Shown: piece by piece, positions 36,501 to 50,500 of the stretch
How the letters are laid out: the number at the start of each line of letters is the position of its first letter
Position numbering within the stretch: the first letter of the stretch is position 1
From: Bretschneidera sinensis
Taxonomy: Eukaryota > Streptophyta > Magnoliopsida > Brassicales > Akaniaceae
Reading direction: 5' to 3'
Length of the DNA: 64,000 bases
NCBI GenBank assembly: GCA_023935145.1
Contig: CM043704.1
Span: forward strand, 91,902,373-91,966,372
Translations under genes and position numbers: made by a program
The notes under the pieces: generated by a model
What the model was told of the DNA's origin: nothing
Database searches by the model: none
The model's input: only the letters and a program-made list of their open reading frames with translations

Positions 36501-39500
36501 TGATACTTGTGAGTATTTTTATGATCCTTTTACTACATTCATGACCAATTCTAGCATCATCCATCAGTCATTTGCTCTCATACATCTCAACAAAATGGTG
36601 TTGCGAAGCGAAAAAATCGTCATCTTTTAGATATTGCTCGTACTCTTTTATTTCATATGCATGTTTTTAAATTGTTTTGGAGTGATGATGTTCTTACTGA
36701 ATGTAAATTTCTTCTGTTCTTAATGGTAAATCCCACACTGTGTTATTTCCTAACGATACACCTTTTTCATTTATTTCTTCGCATCTTTGCGTTCGTTTTA
36801 TTGTTCATCAGCTTAGTCAATGAGTTGACAAACTTGATCCTCGCTCAATTAAACGTATTTTCTTGCGTTATTCTCGCACACAAAAAGGTTATCAGTGTTA
36901 TAGTTTGTTGCTAAAAATGTATTTTGTTTGTGTTGATGTTGCGTACTTCGAGACTACCCCATTTTATTTTGAGTCTCACTTTGTATGTGATTTGGCTGAT
37001 TCTTTTCCATTTCCATTACTCATTCCAATGCCCCTTACACGATCACATACTCTTACTATGGTTTCCCCTTTGTCAGTTCCTCCTAGGTTGGTATCTCCAT
37101 CACAAGTTTACATTAGTCGTTCAAAACCTCCGGTCTCGGTTGCTCCACCAATTGCTTCCTCGTTAACAGATTTGAATTCATCTTTAACTTCCTCATTTGA
37201 GGATGATCTTCCCATTGTTCTTCAAATGGGTAAGCGTTTATGCACTGCTCATTCCTATTGCTAATTTTGTGTCTTATGTTCATTTTTCTCTTTCATATGC
37301 TTTATTTGTCGATTTCGTTGTGAAAGTTCATCCTGATGGTACTGTTGACAGATTGAAAGCTTGTCTTTTAGCAAAAAGATATACACAAGTATATGATATT
37401 GATTATGTTGAAATATTCTCTCCCTTGGCTTAGATTACATCTGTTTGTGTTTTTGTCTCTTTGGCAACTAAGTTTAGTTGGCCGCTACATCAGTGGGATG
37501 TCAAGAATGTTTTCCTCAATGGTGCTGGAGGTTTACTTGGAGCAACATTCCGGGTTTGTTACTCAAGGGGAGTTTGGGTTAGTTCTCTACATAGCTTAAA
37601 ACAATCTTATCGAGCGTGGTTTTGTAGGTTCAATGAAGTAGTGATTGATTTTGGTCTCAGTGGTGTAGACCTAGTTTTTATAAACATGGTAAGACGGGTA
37701 GGATATTGTTGATTATGCATGTGGATGATATTGTGATCACAAGAGATAACAATGAGGCAATTCTCGCAGTTCTTACATCTGTTCGTGTTGTTGTCTCTTT
37801 GGCCGCTACGTTTAATTGGACGCTACATCATTTAGATGTGAAGAATGCTTTCTTCAATGGTTCTCTCTAGGAGGAGGTTTACATGGAGCAATCTCTTGGA
37901 TTTGTTGTTTCTCATGGAGAGTCCGAGTTAGTCTCTCGGTCGAAGAAGTCCTTATGGTTTGAAACAATCTCCTCGAGTATGGTTTGGCAAGTTTAGTGAA
38001 GTAGTGATTTATTTTGGTAAAAGTAGATGTGTAGATCATTTTGTCTTTTATAAACATAGTTGGGCGGGTAGGATATTGCTGATTGTGTATGTGGATGATA
38101 TTGTGATCATAGGAGACGTCAAGATCAAAGGATATAGGACAACTGAGATATTTTTTAGGTATCGAAGTTGCTAGATCTCTTCATGGTGTTTCTTTATCTC
38201 AGTGTCAATACGTTCTTGATTTGCTGAGTGATATTGGAATGTTGGTGCGTAAGCCTATAGATAATCGTATGGATCCCATCACAAAACTTGTAGTTGATCA
38301 AGGTGAATTATTATCTAATGAGGAAAGTATGGACGATTGGTTGGGAAATTGAATTATTTGATTGTTACTAGACAAGATATTTCGTTTGCAACAAGTGTAG
38401 TTAATCAGTTTCTAGATGCTCCACGAACTAGTCATTAGGATGTTATTCTTATTTTGAGATATCTTAAGAGTTCTCCTGGTCGTGGTTTACTTTATCAAAA
38501 CCATGGTCATATTGGGCAGGCTCTCCGTCTAATAGGACGTCCACTGGATATTGTGTGTTTGTTGGAAGCAATTTAGTGTCATGGAAGAGTAAGAAGCAAA
38601 CTGTGGTTGCTAGATAGAGTGTTGAGTCCTAATTCAGAGCAAATGTTACATACTACCTGTGAGATGGTTTAGCTAAAACAATTGTTAGTAGAACTTGAAA
38701 TTAACCACTCAAGTCGTATAAGCTTGGTGTGTGACAATCAAGCAACTATTCATATTGCGAATAATCTAGTGTTTCATGAGAGAATTAAACATATTGAAGT
38801 TGATTGTCATATTGTTCAAGAAAAGCTTGTGCAAAACGTGATTAGTACTAGACATGTGAAGCTGACTGATTAGTTAGCAGATTTATTTACTAAACCATAG
38901 GATGGTTCACGAGTTAGATTTATTTGTAACAAGTTGGGTGTGTATGATATCTATGCTCTAACTTGAGGGGGAGTGTTAAGAATCCTATTAGGATTTCTAT
39001 TATGCGTCCTAGTAGATTTCTTAAATCTTATCTAGTTTATGTTTATCTTATCTAGTTGATGTCTCCTAATCCTATTAGATGTGATATTCATAAGTCTATA
39101 TGTTGGACAACTGAATTGTATTCAAATCAATCAATAAAACATAACTATTTTGCAATTCTTTGATTTCAACAGTGGCATTGTGCCCTAGAAGCTCTTGTAA
39201 GAATATTCTTGCTATTGATAATCTACAAGGATGGGGAAAGTGCTTGCTAATTGGTGTTTCATGTATTGATGGAGTGTTTGCTAGCTAGAAGTTTGTGGGA
39301 GATGACTTATAGTGTTTTAGATTTCTCTTGGGTGGTTGCTGGCTCTGTGAAAGATAAATTGCGGGTTTGTGCGGTATTTGTGCTTCTAAGGATCTTAAGA
39401 AGGTTTACTCTTTGATTCCTCTATGTTTTTTGGCTTGCGTGGAATGAAACGAATAGAAGAGCTTTTGATGGCAAAGAGAAGTCTATTTAATAGATTAGAG

Positions 39501-41514
39501 ATAGATAGTTCGATATCCTTAGTTTTGAGCTTAAAGGGAAATTTTTGTGAATGATGTAGATCATTTAGATTTAGTGGAGTTAGTATTGTGTAGATAGTCT
39601 TTGTTTTCAGCTTGCACCCCCTTGGTGCTTTTATACAATTTTACTTATTAAAACTACATGGAATTAAAACAGCAGTAATTTCCATTGTTATACTCCGTAG
39701 TTTACTAGTAGCAGCAAACTATGTAGGAAAATGGTCCAGTTATTGATTTTCAGTCAAACATTACTAATGTTAAGCGTGGTCGTATCTGGGTATGGAATTG
39801 TCGCTACACATTTTCTTTTACGTTTTTAGTTTCTTTTAAGACCTTATATGTGAGTTGTTTTGCTTTTGATGGTGCATGGAAAAAGTTGAATATACTGTTG
39901 TGGTTCTAGGTTTTGGATGGTTCTCTTTATCTAACCATTGTATTGACCATTGAAAGGTGACAAGCAATTAGTCTCTGTTCGGGTCTTTCTTTCAAGCTAG
40001 GATTTTATTAAATTTAGATGACAATATTGGAAGTTCTGTTTTCCATTGGTTGCCAGAAAAAAATTCCTTTGATGCTTTAAGTTGATATGGTGGTTTTAGT
40101 TTGCTCCCTGCTTTTTATTTTAAATGAGAGTTTATTATCTACCTACATCTTGCATTTATTGTCTGGTGTTTCAGTAGTGTAAATTTCTAATTGCAGGAAG
40201 AATGATGAGCTCCGCAAAGATGCTGTTGATGCACTTTGTTGTTTGGCTCATGCCCTTGGGGAGGACTTCACCATTTTCATCCCGTCAATTCATAAACTTC
40301 TGCTGAAACATCGCTTGCGGGTCTCACTTCTTACCTGATCATTCCCATCTTTTCATCTGATGAAATTCAGTCTCTCTCCCCCCAACCCCCACTGTGATTT
40401 CTGAGTATGAAAGTAATTCTGTTTTCAGCATAAGGAATTTGAGGAAATTGAAGGGCGCTTGCGGAGACGTGAACCGTTAATCTTGGGAAGCACGGCTGCA
40501 CAAAGATTAAGTCGACGACTTCCAGTTGAGGTTATTAGTGACCCTTTAATTGATATGGAGAATGACCCTTATGAAGATGGGACTGATGTTCAGAGACAAC
40601 TTAGAGGTCATCAGGTATTCGTTCTCTCTCTATCAAACATATCTAGTTTCCATAATATTGGCTATCTATGAATGAACATTATATTGACGGTCGGTATTGT
40701 CTTAACTTATAAAAGTAAAGTCTTTGTGTTGACCTCAATGTTTGCTAGAACTTTTTATTGGCAATTCTTGTTTGTTGTGCTGTGATACACATTGTAGTGT
40801 ATAAGTCCAGGAGAAATAAAAATATATTTGAAGAAGGTAGATCAAAATAAACACATCATAGACAAATTAATTACATAGACTGTTATGTTTAAGATAATGG
40901 GTACTGCGTTGTGCAATTATGCTAGCCTTCTCTGTAATGCATGCCTATTATAGATGTATCTTGTCCAATTCAATCTATACAAGTAAATTGTATTGTAGAA
41001 CTAGCCACCAATACAATTGCTATTTTCTCCGTGTTATTGCTAACAGTCATTTTTTTTGGATAAGTGTCTAAGTCATTTTAAATATAACATTCATGCTTCA
41101 TAGATCTTTTCTCTCAGTCTCTCTCTATCTCTAGGGATTGAGTAATGATTCATTAAAAGAACGTGAAAGAAAAATACATGAGAAGTATACAAGAGAGCTA
41201 AAACCTTTTAACCCTCCAAAAAGAACATAAGAGCTGAAATTTTAATTCTATTAAGATACTAAGAACTTCATGAACTTATGGTACTCATGTGGTGATGTAA
41301 GCCATATTCAGAATATGTTCTTCCTTCCATGTACTGACTATAATAAAGTCTATTCTAGTAAAAGTATGTAATAAAACGACATCAAGGGGGTGCCAAATCC
41401 ATGTGCAAGCTATTTACATGATAAAATTCAATGAAGTGTATGAGCTCAATCTCATTTACAAAAAGACTGGTGTTAAATTGATGTCACAAGAACTGACATG
41501 TGGTGTTTGAGTGC

Positions 41515-41556
<42 letters not shown>

Positions 41557-44500
41557 CTTTTTGGTTATAATTGTCAAATCGAGATTTGAATCGTGAATCG
41601 AAATCTCGATTTTGTGAGTCAAGAATTGAATCAAATCATAAGATTCGGTACAAATTCTTAAAATTAATTTAAATTAATAAGTATACATGTAAAACAAACA
41701 AATACTTTAAAAGTAAAATATTTAACATATATTAAATGATCATGTGACCAATTGGAAAGGCACTTGCCTCTAAGCAAGTGATGTGAGTTCAAATCCCACC
41801 ATGATCTACTGTAATTAACATATTACATTTAAGTTTCTAACAACTAACAAATAACAACAGAGATAGCACAAGAAAACAATATAATACATTAATAAATAAT
41901 ATAATAAAGTAATAAAATAAAATAATAGAATGCTATTTTGTTGGTTTCATAAAAAAAAGAAAAGCCAAAAAGTCTTTGAATCCTAAATTTCTAGAATAAC
42001 AAATGAAAGAGGAAAACTAATGAATTATGTTTATTTTATCCTTATCATGCATATTTCTTTGATGCATACATTTGGTCACAAGACTTCATAACTTGATATT
42101 GTTGGGTATGTCGTCTTGCATACCTTTTGATGTATCTTATGCAATTTTCAGGATTTTTAACTTAAATAAGCTGCATACAGGTCAATGATGGTCGATTACG
42201 CACTGCTGGAGAGGCTTCTCAGCGCAGTACCAAGGAAGACTGGGCAGAATGGATGAGGCATTTTAGCATTGAACTTTTAAAGGAATCTCCATCCCCAGCA
42301 TTACGAACTTGTGCAAGGCTCGCACAACTACAGGTATGCCTAATAGTGTTCGTTCGTGCATCTCCTCCTATTTTAAGTTCTATTCTGATTTACAGCTTTT
42401 TGCAGCCTTTTGTTGGGCGGGAGTTGTTTGCTGCTGGTTTTGTTAGCTGTTGGGCTCAACTGAATGAGGCTAGTCAGAAACATTTAGTACGGAATCTGGA
42501 GATGGCGTTTTCTTCTCCAAATATTCCTCCTGAAATTCTGGCCACACTTCTTAATTTGGTATGTCTCTTTTGAATTGGGTATTACTTCTATAGATGGAAG
42601 ATATAAGAGTCCAGCTATGAGACCGTAGTTATTATTCAATGAGATTATGATTGCTGTTATGTGTATCCTAGAAAGTATAGTAATTTGGACATATAGATGC
42701 GTTAATTATTGTGAATGCACTCTTATCTTAATGGTCTTGAACTTTGGTTAAGTTCCATAGTTTTCGGTCAAATTAGCTATGATTTGTAGGACAATTCTTC
42801 TACTGAAAAATTAATGTGTTACTCTTGTCAAAGTAGCTATTTATTTTGTTTTATTTAGTATATGATGAGCTGAGCTCATATACTGGTCTTTTCAGGCAGA
42901 GTTCATGGAGCACGATGAGAAGCCTCTTCCTATTGATATCCGTCTTCTCGGTGCTCTTGCAGAAAAGGTATACTTTCCTCTACCAAAAAAAAAATCTGCA
43001 GCTTTAAGAGCAATATGCTTCTGTCATGTTTGTTGGATATTATTACCATATATTTCATGCAATTAATATTGTCCATCCTACCTTCCAGTGTCGTGCTTTT
43101 GCCAAGGCTCTACATTACAAGGAGATGGAATTTGAAGGTGCACACCCGAAGAAGATGGATGCTAATCCTGTTGCTGTAGTTGAAGCTCTTATACACATAA
43201 ATAATCAATTACACCAGCATGAGGTTAACTTTAAAGAAAATATAATTTTACTGATTTATTTATTATATTTCGCCTTTTTATATTATTCTTTCAAACATTT
43301 GTAGCATCAATTGGTTGATTGAAATTTTGTTTTCTTAGGCTGCGGTTGGAATATTGACCTATGCCCAACAACGTCTTGATGTTCAATTAAAAGAGTCATG
43401 GTATTGTCAAACATTCATATACTCTAGCATTTGCTTTTCTTATCATTAAAATATAAATCATAGAGGGGTTTTTTTGCTCCACTCCAATGTCAAACCATTT
43501 TTATTGAAATCTAATTTCATTTTATTCTTTTTATGTATGCTTTATCATGGATGGAAGTACTTAAATAAATAAAAAAAGAATGCACTTATATTTTCTTGTG
43601 CAGGTATGAGAAGTTGCAGCGGTGGGATGATGCTCTCAAGGCATACACTGCAAAAGCCTCTCAAGCATCAAACCCCCATCTTGTTTTGGAAGCCACATTA
43701 GGTTCGTAATAACTATGACATTTGTAATTGCTATTATTAGGTTTCTTGGTTCTGACAAGAACTTAAGAGGAATCCTTTTGCATATCATTATTGACCCGTT
43801 TTTCATGTAACCTATGTTACAATATTCATTCTACCCTTCCGTAGGATATGATACTCCAAATATGGGTATGGTTCTCGGACACTCCGAATCAATGTGATAC
43901 TTGCAAAAATATTGACGAGTCAACACTCGGACACATACACATAACACGTTCATTATAACTGAGAACGGGTAACATAGATCATAACTAAATGGAGTGTTAT
44001 ATTGTCTTCTTTGCTGGGATAATTCTTTAAAATGTTATGGGGAAACATGAGCATCGTTTTCTTTTATTTTCCATCGTCATAACATGAATTTGATAGAAGG
44101 CTTTTGCTAAATGAGCTTTCGAAGGTTATATCCATGGAAGAAGCTTATTGGAGACAAAATTTAGAGCCTTATACCTTATAGAGGGGTAAAGAAATTTGAA
44201 GTTTTTTCTTTGAGTGGCCAATGCTCATAGGAGACATAAATTTGGAGTTGGTGGTTTGATGTTGAAGTTGAGAAGGAAATGAAGGAAGCTGTTTGTAGGT
44301 TTTACAAAAAGCTTTATAGTGAATCTTGAGAGAGGAGGCCCTCTCTTGATGGATTGAATTTCAATTGCATTGACGGGGAGTTGGCTGTTGGTTTTAAAGA
44401 CCATTCGATGAAGAGGAGATTCTATACATCCTTTGAGATTGTAATGATTAGAATTTTGATCATTGCATCGCAATGAGGTATGAGAGAGGATTACTCGTAT

Positions 44501-47500
44501 TGACTTACTGTACTTGCTGCAAAAGAGATGTCAAGTCTAGTCATTGTCTAATAATTGAGTTCCCAACAAAGCTCCTTTACCTGGATGGTCACCTTCTCCC
44601 ACAGAGTTTCACATTAGGATCCATAGTGTAGCTAGAGGTTTACAACATATCAAACATGTCCTTTAGGGATGGAATCGAGCTTAGGGGTGCTCAGGCTCAG
44701 TTTGTGAAAGAAATAGGAAAAGCTGAACTGAGCCGAGCCTAGAAAGTGAAACTTGAGCTCGGCTCGTAGGATTTTTTTGGAGCTCGAGCTTGAATTGGCT
44801 CGCAGCTCAGGCTTGGTAAGCTGTGAGCCAATTCAAGCTCGAGCTCGTGAGATCGATGGTAAAGTTGACCCGTGATCCGTTAAAATCATTACCCTCACCT
44901 GTATAAACTGGGCTGATGTCTAACTTTTACTACTTGCTTAAAAATGCCCATACCCAGTCTTTCCATCTAATTTGTGATACAATCGGGGTTGGATGAACCC
45001 ACGGGTCCATGTGTTTGACCCGTGTAAGTAAAATTATACTATGGTCAGTCTTACAAGCATCACTTTTTATGCTTGGTGCTGATTGACATATCTTTTATCT
45101 GATTCTGTTTCATCATATTCCTGTTTTTTTTCCCTTTTCTCATTTATATTTTAAACTATGATTTTAAAGTATTAGACAATAAAGAGTGCTTGATGATGTT
45201 TAACAATCCAACTCTGTCATCAAATTGATGATATAATACATGTGATCTCTCTTGCATTTCTCTCTCTTTTCTTTTTTTTTTGTTTTGAATTCTCAACTTT
45301 ATCTTGAAATTCTTCAGAATTACTAATTCCTTGAAGAAAAAAAATTATCCGTCACACCTACTTATCAAAAAAAAAAAAAATTCACTGTCCAACTGAACTT
45401 GAAAGGGGCTAAATCTTTCCTCTTTCCAAGCGGTGGTATATTATCTGTTGATCCTGTGTTCGCATTGCTATGTCTGGTTTCTTTGATAAGCCTATTGTTA
45501 CAAAACTTTGAATATTAAATTGTGATGATGTCCATCTTGAGATAACTTTAGTTTGTGATTAGAAAATGGCTACTACTGATTTTTGTAGATCTTTTGTAGT
45601 TGACAAAAAGTTCTTTGAGTTTGTTGTTGAAGGATTTAATGGGAATGTAGTAAGGATCTCTGAGTTTGCTCCGAGAAGGAAGAACTCTCTCTGGTTGAAT
45701 GAGCAAGAAGTTTTCTGGCTTGCGAAAGTATGGAAGGAACTCTTGTTTGAGAAAGGTGAAAGGATATGGTGTCGTAGAAGTCGAGTTAGGGACAGGTTTT
45801 TGATTTTGGGGCTTCATCTTAACAAATTTGGACGATTTGTCTCCGTGACCTGAATTTTCTATGGGAAATCTAAGTTTTTTCTATTCCCGGAAGGTGTGGC
45901 TGTAGGGGGTTGGTGGCAAACATTTGAGGCTGTTCCTGCTCTAGTAAATTTTTAAACCCACTTCTTGGTCTCCCAAATTGATCGATTTTGAAAGAGACAG
46001 TAGAAAAAGTCAGGCTTCCTAATAGTGGGTCAAATGGAGGATCGGAGAGCCTTTCTAAACAAGTCTCTGCTAAGTCAGTGGGTAAAACTGAAGGCGGCTC
46101 TCAACCTTTGGCAGTAAGTTGTCCTTGCTGTGGTACTGAGCTTTCCGGGCAGTTCATTCTATCAAAATCTCATAAGAGGTCTTGGGCTATGGTGGTTCGT
46201 TCTGAGGTTGATGATGATAGGAATCTCACGCGAGTGGAGGGGCGCGTTGTTCAGGTGACAGATAAAAGGAAATCTCAGTTGTAAACTGAGACCATTCCAA
46301 AAGATTTTTTGAAATTCAAATCCAAGGAAGCTTAGGCTTTTGATATGGAAATGGGCCATAATGTGCAAGTGGGCTGTGGGACTATTTCTTCTTCTGGACT
46401 GGAGTTTGGTTTTGAGGCTAGGCTTCCCAAAGATTTTAATTTCATTAAATCTGGACCGGGTGAAAGTTCTAAGACTGGGCTGAGCAATATCAAACAGGCT
46501 ATGAGTAAGGTTGGGTCGGGTGTGTCAATGGGTAGGAAAAAGCCCCAAAAAGCCCTGGCGTTTGAAGATTTCAAAACGGTGGATTGCCACTCGTTTTGGC
46601 CCTCCTCCCTTGCGAACACGTCCGAGACAGTCGTCGACACTTGGGGCCTCTGCAGTTTTATCCGGCGAGACTCGGCCAAACGGATCTGAGCCTCTGTCTT
46701 GCTCATGCATCTTTTTTCCTGGATTTGAGATCGCAGCTAGGGGCGTTTGTTCTTAAGGAATCGCCGTCGGCTCGTTTGACTTTGCGGAGTTGACTGAAAA
46801 GAGGCAGGTTTCGACAGTAATGAGCGAGCTTTCTAATGACTCTGTTCCTTCTCCCTCTGATTCTGCTCCATCTCCTACCATTGAAAATCTTAAAGTGTCC
46901 TTTTCTGCTGATCAGTTAGCTGTTTCTAGCTCAGTGGTACTTATATTCTGTATTCCTCTGAAAATTAGGGTGGAGTTGCCTGGATTAGGTGTTGTTAGTG
47001 GTTTTGGAGTAAAGGAGGTTCCTTCGCCTATGGATTCTAGTATTTTTGAAAGTAAGAATAGGGAGTTATGCTTAGGTATGGTGGAGGTTGGTTCTCCGAT
47101 CGATCAGTGGGTGGGGTTGGAAGGAAATGATGAGTTTTATGTGAGCTGTAAGACTTCAGCCTGGGTTCTTAATTGGGTGAAAAAATTGCATAAGATGGTG
47201 GGGGTGTCTCTAGTTGGAGTTGAAGTTCAAGCTATTCGATTATTCGAGGAAATTGAGCGACTTCGCGTTGAAGAGTGCAATTCACGGTGTCGAAGCGAGT
47301 CAGTAGGTAAAAGACAGTCTAGGGGCCTAGCAGAGAGCTTTAAAGACTGGAGTTTGATGTTAATTATGATAAGATTGCTGGGGGGTGGTAGAGGAGGAGA
47401 GTTGTTGATAGTGGATTATAGGGGTATGTCAGAGTCTCAATGAAGTGGTCGATTATCTCTTGGAATGTGAAAGGGTTGAATGAGGTAGAGAAAAGGGATT

Positions 47501-50500
47501 CTATTAAGCACTATCTCAAAGAATGGAAGGTTGCATTAGTTTGCCTTCAGGAAACTAAAGTAGAGGAGGTTAGTGATTCATTTATTCGCAGTCTTTGGGG
47601 TTTAAAATCTTGTGACTGGAAAGCTCTCTCGTCTGTAGGTGCTTCGGGAGGAATCATTATTATGTGGGATAAACGGATTTTAGATCTGGTTGACAGCCTA
47701 ATTGGTGTTTTTTTAGTCTCGTGTTTTCAAGGGTCTCTTTAATGGTGGGGAGTGGATAATGATTGGTGTGTATGGCCCTTGGGATAGTGGTAATAGGAGT
47801 TTGTTCTGGGATGATTTGGCGGCTGTTAGACTTCGGTGGTCGTATCCTTGGGTGTTAGGTGGTGAATTTAATGTCGTCTTTTATCCTCATGAAAGATCCG
47901 GTGGGTATCGTGAAACTAGGTCAATGAGGGAGTTTTTAGAGTTTGTTTGGGGTCATGATCTGCTTGTGGGTCCTTCACCTGGTCAAATTTTAGGGTTTCT
48001 TCTTCCTTTTCAAGGATCGAACGATTCCTTGTTTCTGCTTGTTGGCAAGCAACATGTCCTTCTTTGATTCAGAAACTTCTTCCCCGGCCTTTATCTGATC
48101 ATCACTCGATCCTTCTGGAAGTAGGTGGCTTGTTGTGGGGCTCGACCCCTTTCCGTTTTGAAAATATGTGGTTGAAGGTGGATGGGTTTAGGGATCTTGT
48201 TAAAAGCTGGTGGGAGGGATTTTCCGTTAATGGAGTTGCTAGTTTTGGGGTGGCTCAGAAGTTAAAATATCTTAAATCTGAAGTGAAACGATGGAACAAA
48301 GATCACTTTGGTAATGTTAATTCTTCCATAAATTCTTTATTGGGAGAAATTTCAGGGCTCGATGAGATAGAAGTTAGAGAGGGTCTTTTGTGACATGAAA
48401 TTGAGAGGAGAACACTAGCTAAGAAAGATTTGGCTAAATTAATTTCTTTGGAGGAAATTTCTAGGAGACAAAAGTTTAGGGAGTTGTGGTGAAGGGAGGG
48501 AGAGAAAAATACCAGGTATTTTCATCGTATGGCTAATGCTCACAATAGGTTTGACTTTGTTAACTCTATTGAGGTGGATGGTTTGTTGCTCGAAGAGGAG
48601 GGTGATATTAAAAAGGCAATTAGTGGTTTCTATGAGAATCTTTTTAAAGAGACCTATAAAGATAGGCCAAACTTGGATGGATTGGACTTCTATATATTAG
48701 ATGTGGCAACTGTTGTGTGGCTTGAGCGTCCTATCTCTGAGGAAGAAATTGTTGATGCTCTTCAAGATTATAATGGTGATAAAGTGTCAAGGTCGACGGT
48801 TTTACAATGGCATTCTTAATCCATAATTGGGAGGTTATTAAGGGGATATTTATAGGCTTTTTGAGGAATTTCATACTACTGGGGAGTTTGTGAGTAGCCT
48901 TAATGCCACATTCATTTCCTTAATTCCTAAGAAGGTGGGAGCAGTTAACATTGTAGATTTTCGTCCTATTGGTCTTGTTGGTTATATCTACAAGTTGTTA
49001 TCGAAATTGATTACTGCAAGATTGAAAAAAGTGATGTGTAAAGTAGTGAGTCCCAAGTTGAATGCGTTTATAGAAAGAAGACAAATTCTGGATGTCGTTC
49101 TGATTGCAAACATGATAGTGGATGCTCAAATGAAGAATGGAAAGGGAGGAGTTGTCTGCAAACTTGATAGGGAAAAGGTATATGATCACGTGTGCTAGAA
49201 CTTTGTTATCTACTTGTTGAAGCATATAGGATTTGGGGATAAATGGTGCAAATGGATTCTCAAATGCTTGTCCCCTACTTCCTTCTCCATTTTGGTTAAT
49301 GGTTGTCCTTCTGGTTTTTTTGGGGCTTCTAGAGGTATTAGACAAAGGGATCCTTTGTCTCCGTTCGTTTTCACCTTAGTTGTAGAAGCCTTTAGCAAGA
49401 TGCTTTTGAAAGGTATTGAAATGGGTTTATTGAGTGACTTAAAAGTGGGAAGGAATAGTGGAAGTGTGATTGTCTCTTATCTCCTTTTTTGCCGATGATA
49501 CGATTGTCTTTTGCGGAACGGAAGCCTCTCAAATCTTACACTTGCGGTGTATTCTTCTTTGCCTTGAAGCGATGTCGGGTCTTAAGGTTAATCTTGTTAA
49601 AATTAATCTCATTCCCCTAGATGAAAATTGTAATGGGCACTTCCTTGCTAGATTATTGGGATGCAAAATGGGGTCTCTTCCATCTACTTATCTTGGTCTT
49701 CCTCTCGGAGCTAGATTCAAAGACAAAAGTGTTTGGAATCCGATTGTAGAAAAGTTTGAGAAAAGATTAGCCGCTATCTTTCGAAAGGAGGTAGACTCAC
49801 CTTTATCAAAAGCACGCTTTCTAGTCTTCCCACATACTACATGTCTCTTTTCCCCATTCCTAGTTCGGTGGCTAAAAGGTTAGAGAGGATTCAAAAGAGA
49901 TTTCTTTAGAGCAACTCAAATGAAAATTTTAAATATCATTTGATTAAATGGGATGTGGTTAAGAAGCCTTTAGAGATAGGGGGTCTTGGTATTAAGTCCA
50001 TTTCTTTACTCAATAAAGCCCTCCTTAGCAAATGGCTTTGGAGATTTATTACTAAAAAAATCACTTGTGGAGAAAAGTAGTGGAGGCCAAGTTTGGGATG
50101 GATTGTGATGGTTGGATGTCTAAGGCGTCAAGGGATGCTTATGGAGTGGTCTTTGGAAGTGGATTAGGAAGGGAAGGGAAGGGATGACGTTCGGCTTTTT
50201 GTTGAAGTGTCGGTGCATAATGGAGGTAAGACTCGTCTTTGGTATGATTGTTGGTGTGGAAACACTCATTTAAAGGACAAATTTTCGAGCTTTTTTAGCA
50301 TTGTGAAAGAAAAAGCGCGAATTCATGCTTGCTACTCTTTGAATAATTGAGGTTTTTCTTGGGTTATTCCTTTTATCCGTAATGTTCATGATTGAGAAGT
50401 TGAGGAGGTTCTGATGTTTGTGGATTCTTTATACAACTCAAAAATCGAAGTGGAGGGAGAGGATGTGTTGAGATGGGGACCTAATCCGGATAAAAGTTTC

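Larger units (their letters stand above)
34687..39171 (+). mobile_element. Ty1/Copia LTR retrotransposon, decayed, nested in a LINE
   Basis: LTRs are 34687-34876 (190 bp) and 38974-39171 (198 bp), sharing ctattaggat, tagtttat and caatcaataaaacataa. The primer-binding site TGGTATCAGAGC at 34877-34888 abuts the 5' LTR exactly, and a polypurine tract (ttgagggggag, 38963-38973) precedes the 3' LTR, which starts TGTTAAGAATCC. The 5' LTR's first bases are mutated (tattgag). Flanks gtgtc and gtggc are a probable one-mismatch TSD. Confidence 0.92.
34418..39654 (+). mobile_element. 5'-truncated LINE split by a Copia element, intron 24
   Basis: The target duplication TACATGGAATTAA is perfect at 34405-34417 and 39655-39667. 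The LINE body is 34418-34686 ([36 protein letters not shown]) and 39172-39654 (decayed zf-RVT end, then hairpin GCACCCCCTTGGTGC at 39614-39628 and a ttacttattaaaa tail). The split falls at the FPWKAIxC codons. Confidence 0.88.

Noticed and set aside
35158..38873. Series of 60-130 codon frames as separate genes
   Set aside because: Together they are one broken Copia gag-pol between LTRs.
44684..45060. A second hAT-like MITE around the 28-bp hairpin
   Set aside because: The left motif (ttaggggtgctca) is suggestive, but no matching right end or 8-bp duplication was found.
45548..45817. Minus-strand 89-codon frame
   Set aside because: Antisense of LINE ORF1; no similarity of its own.
46332..46793. 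Several overlapping frames on both strands in the LINE ORF1 region
   Set aside because: Shadows of the decayed ORF1 C-terminus; no independent gene.
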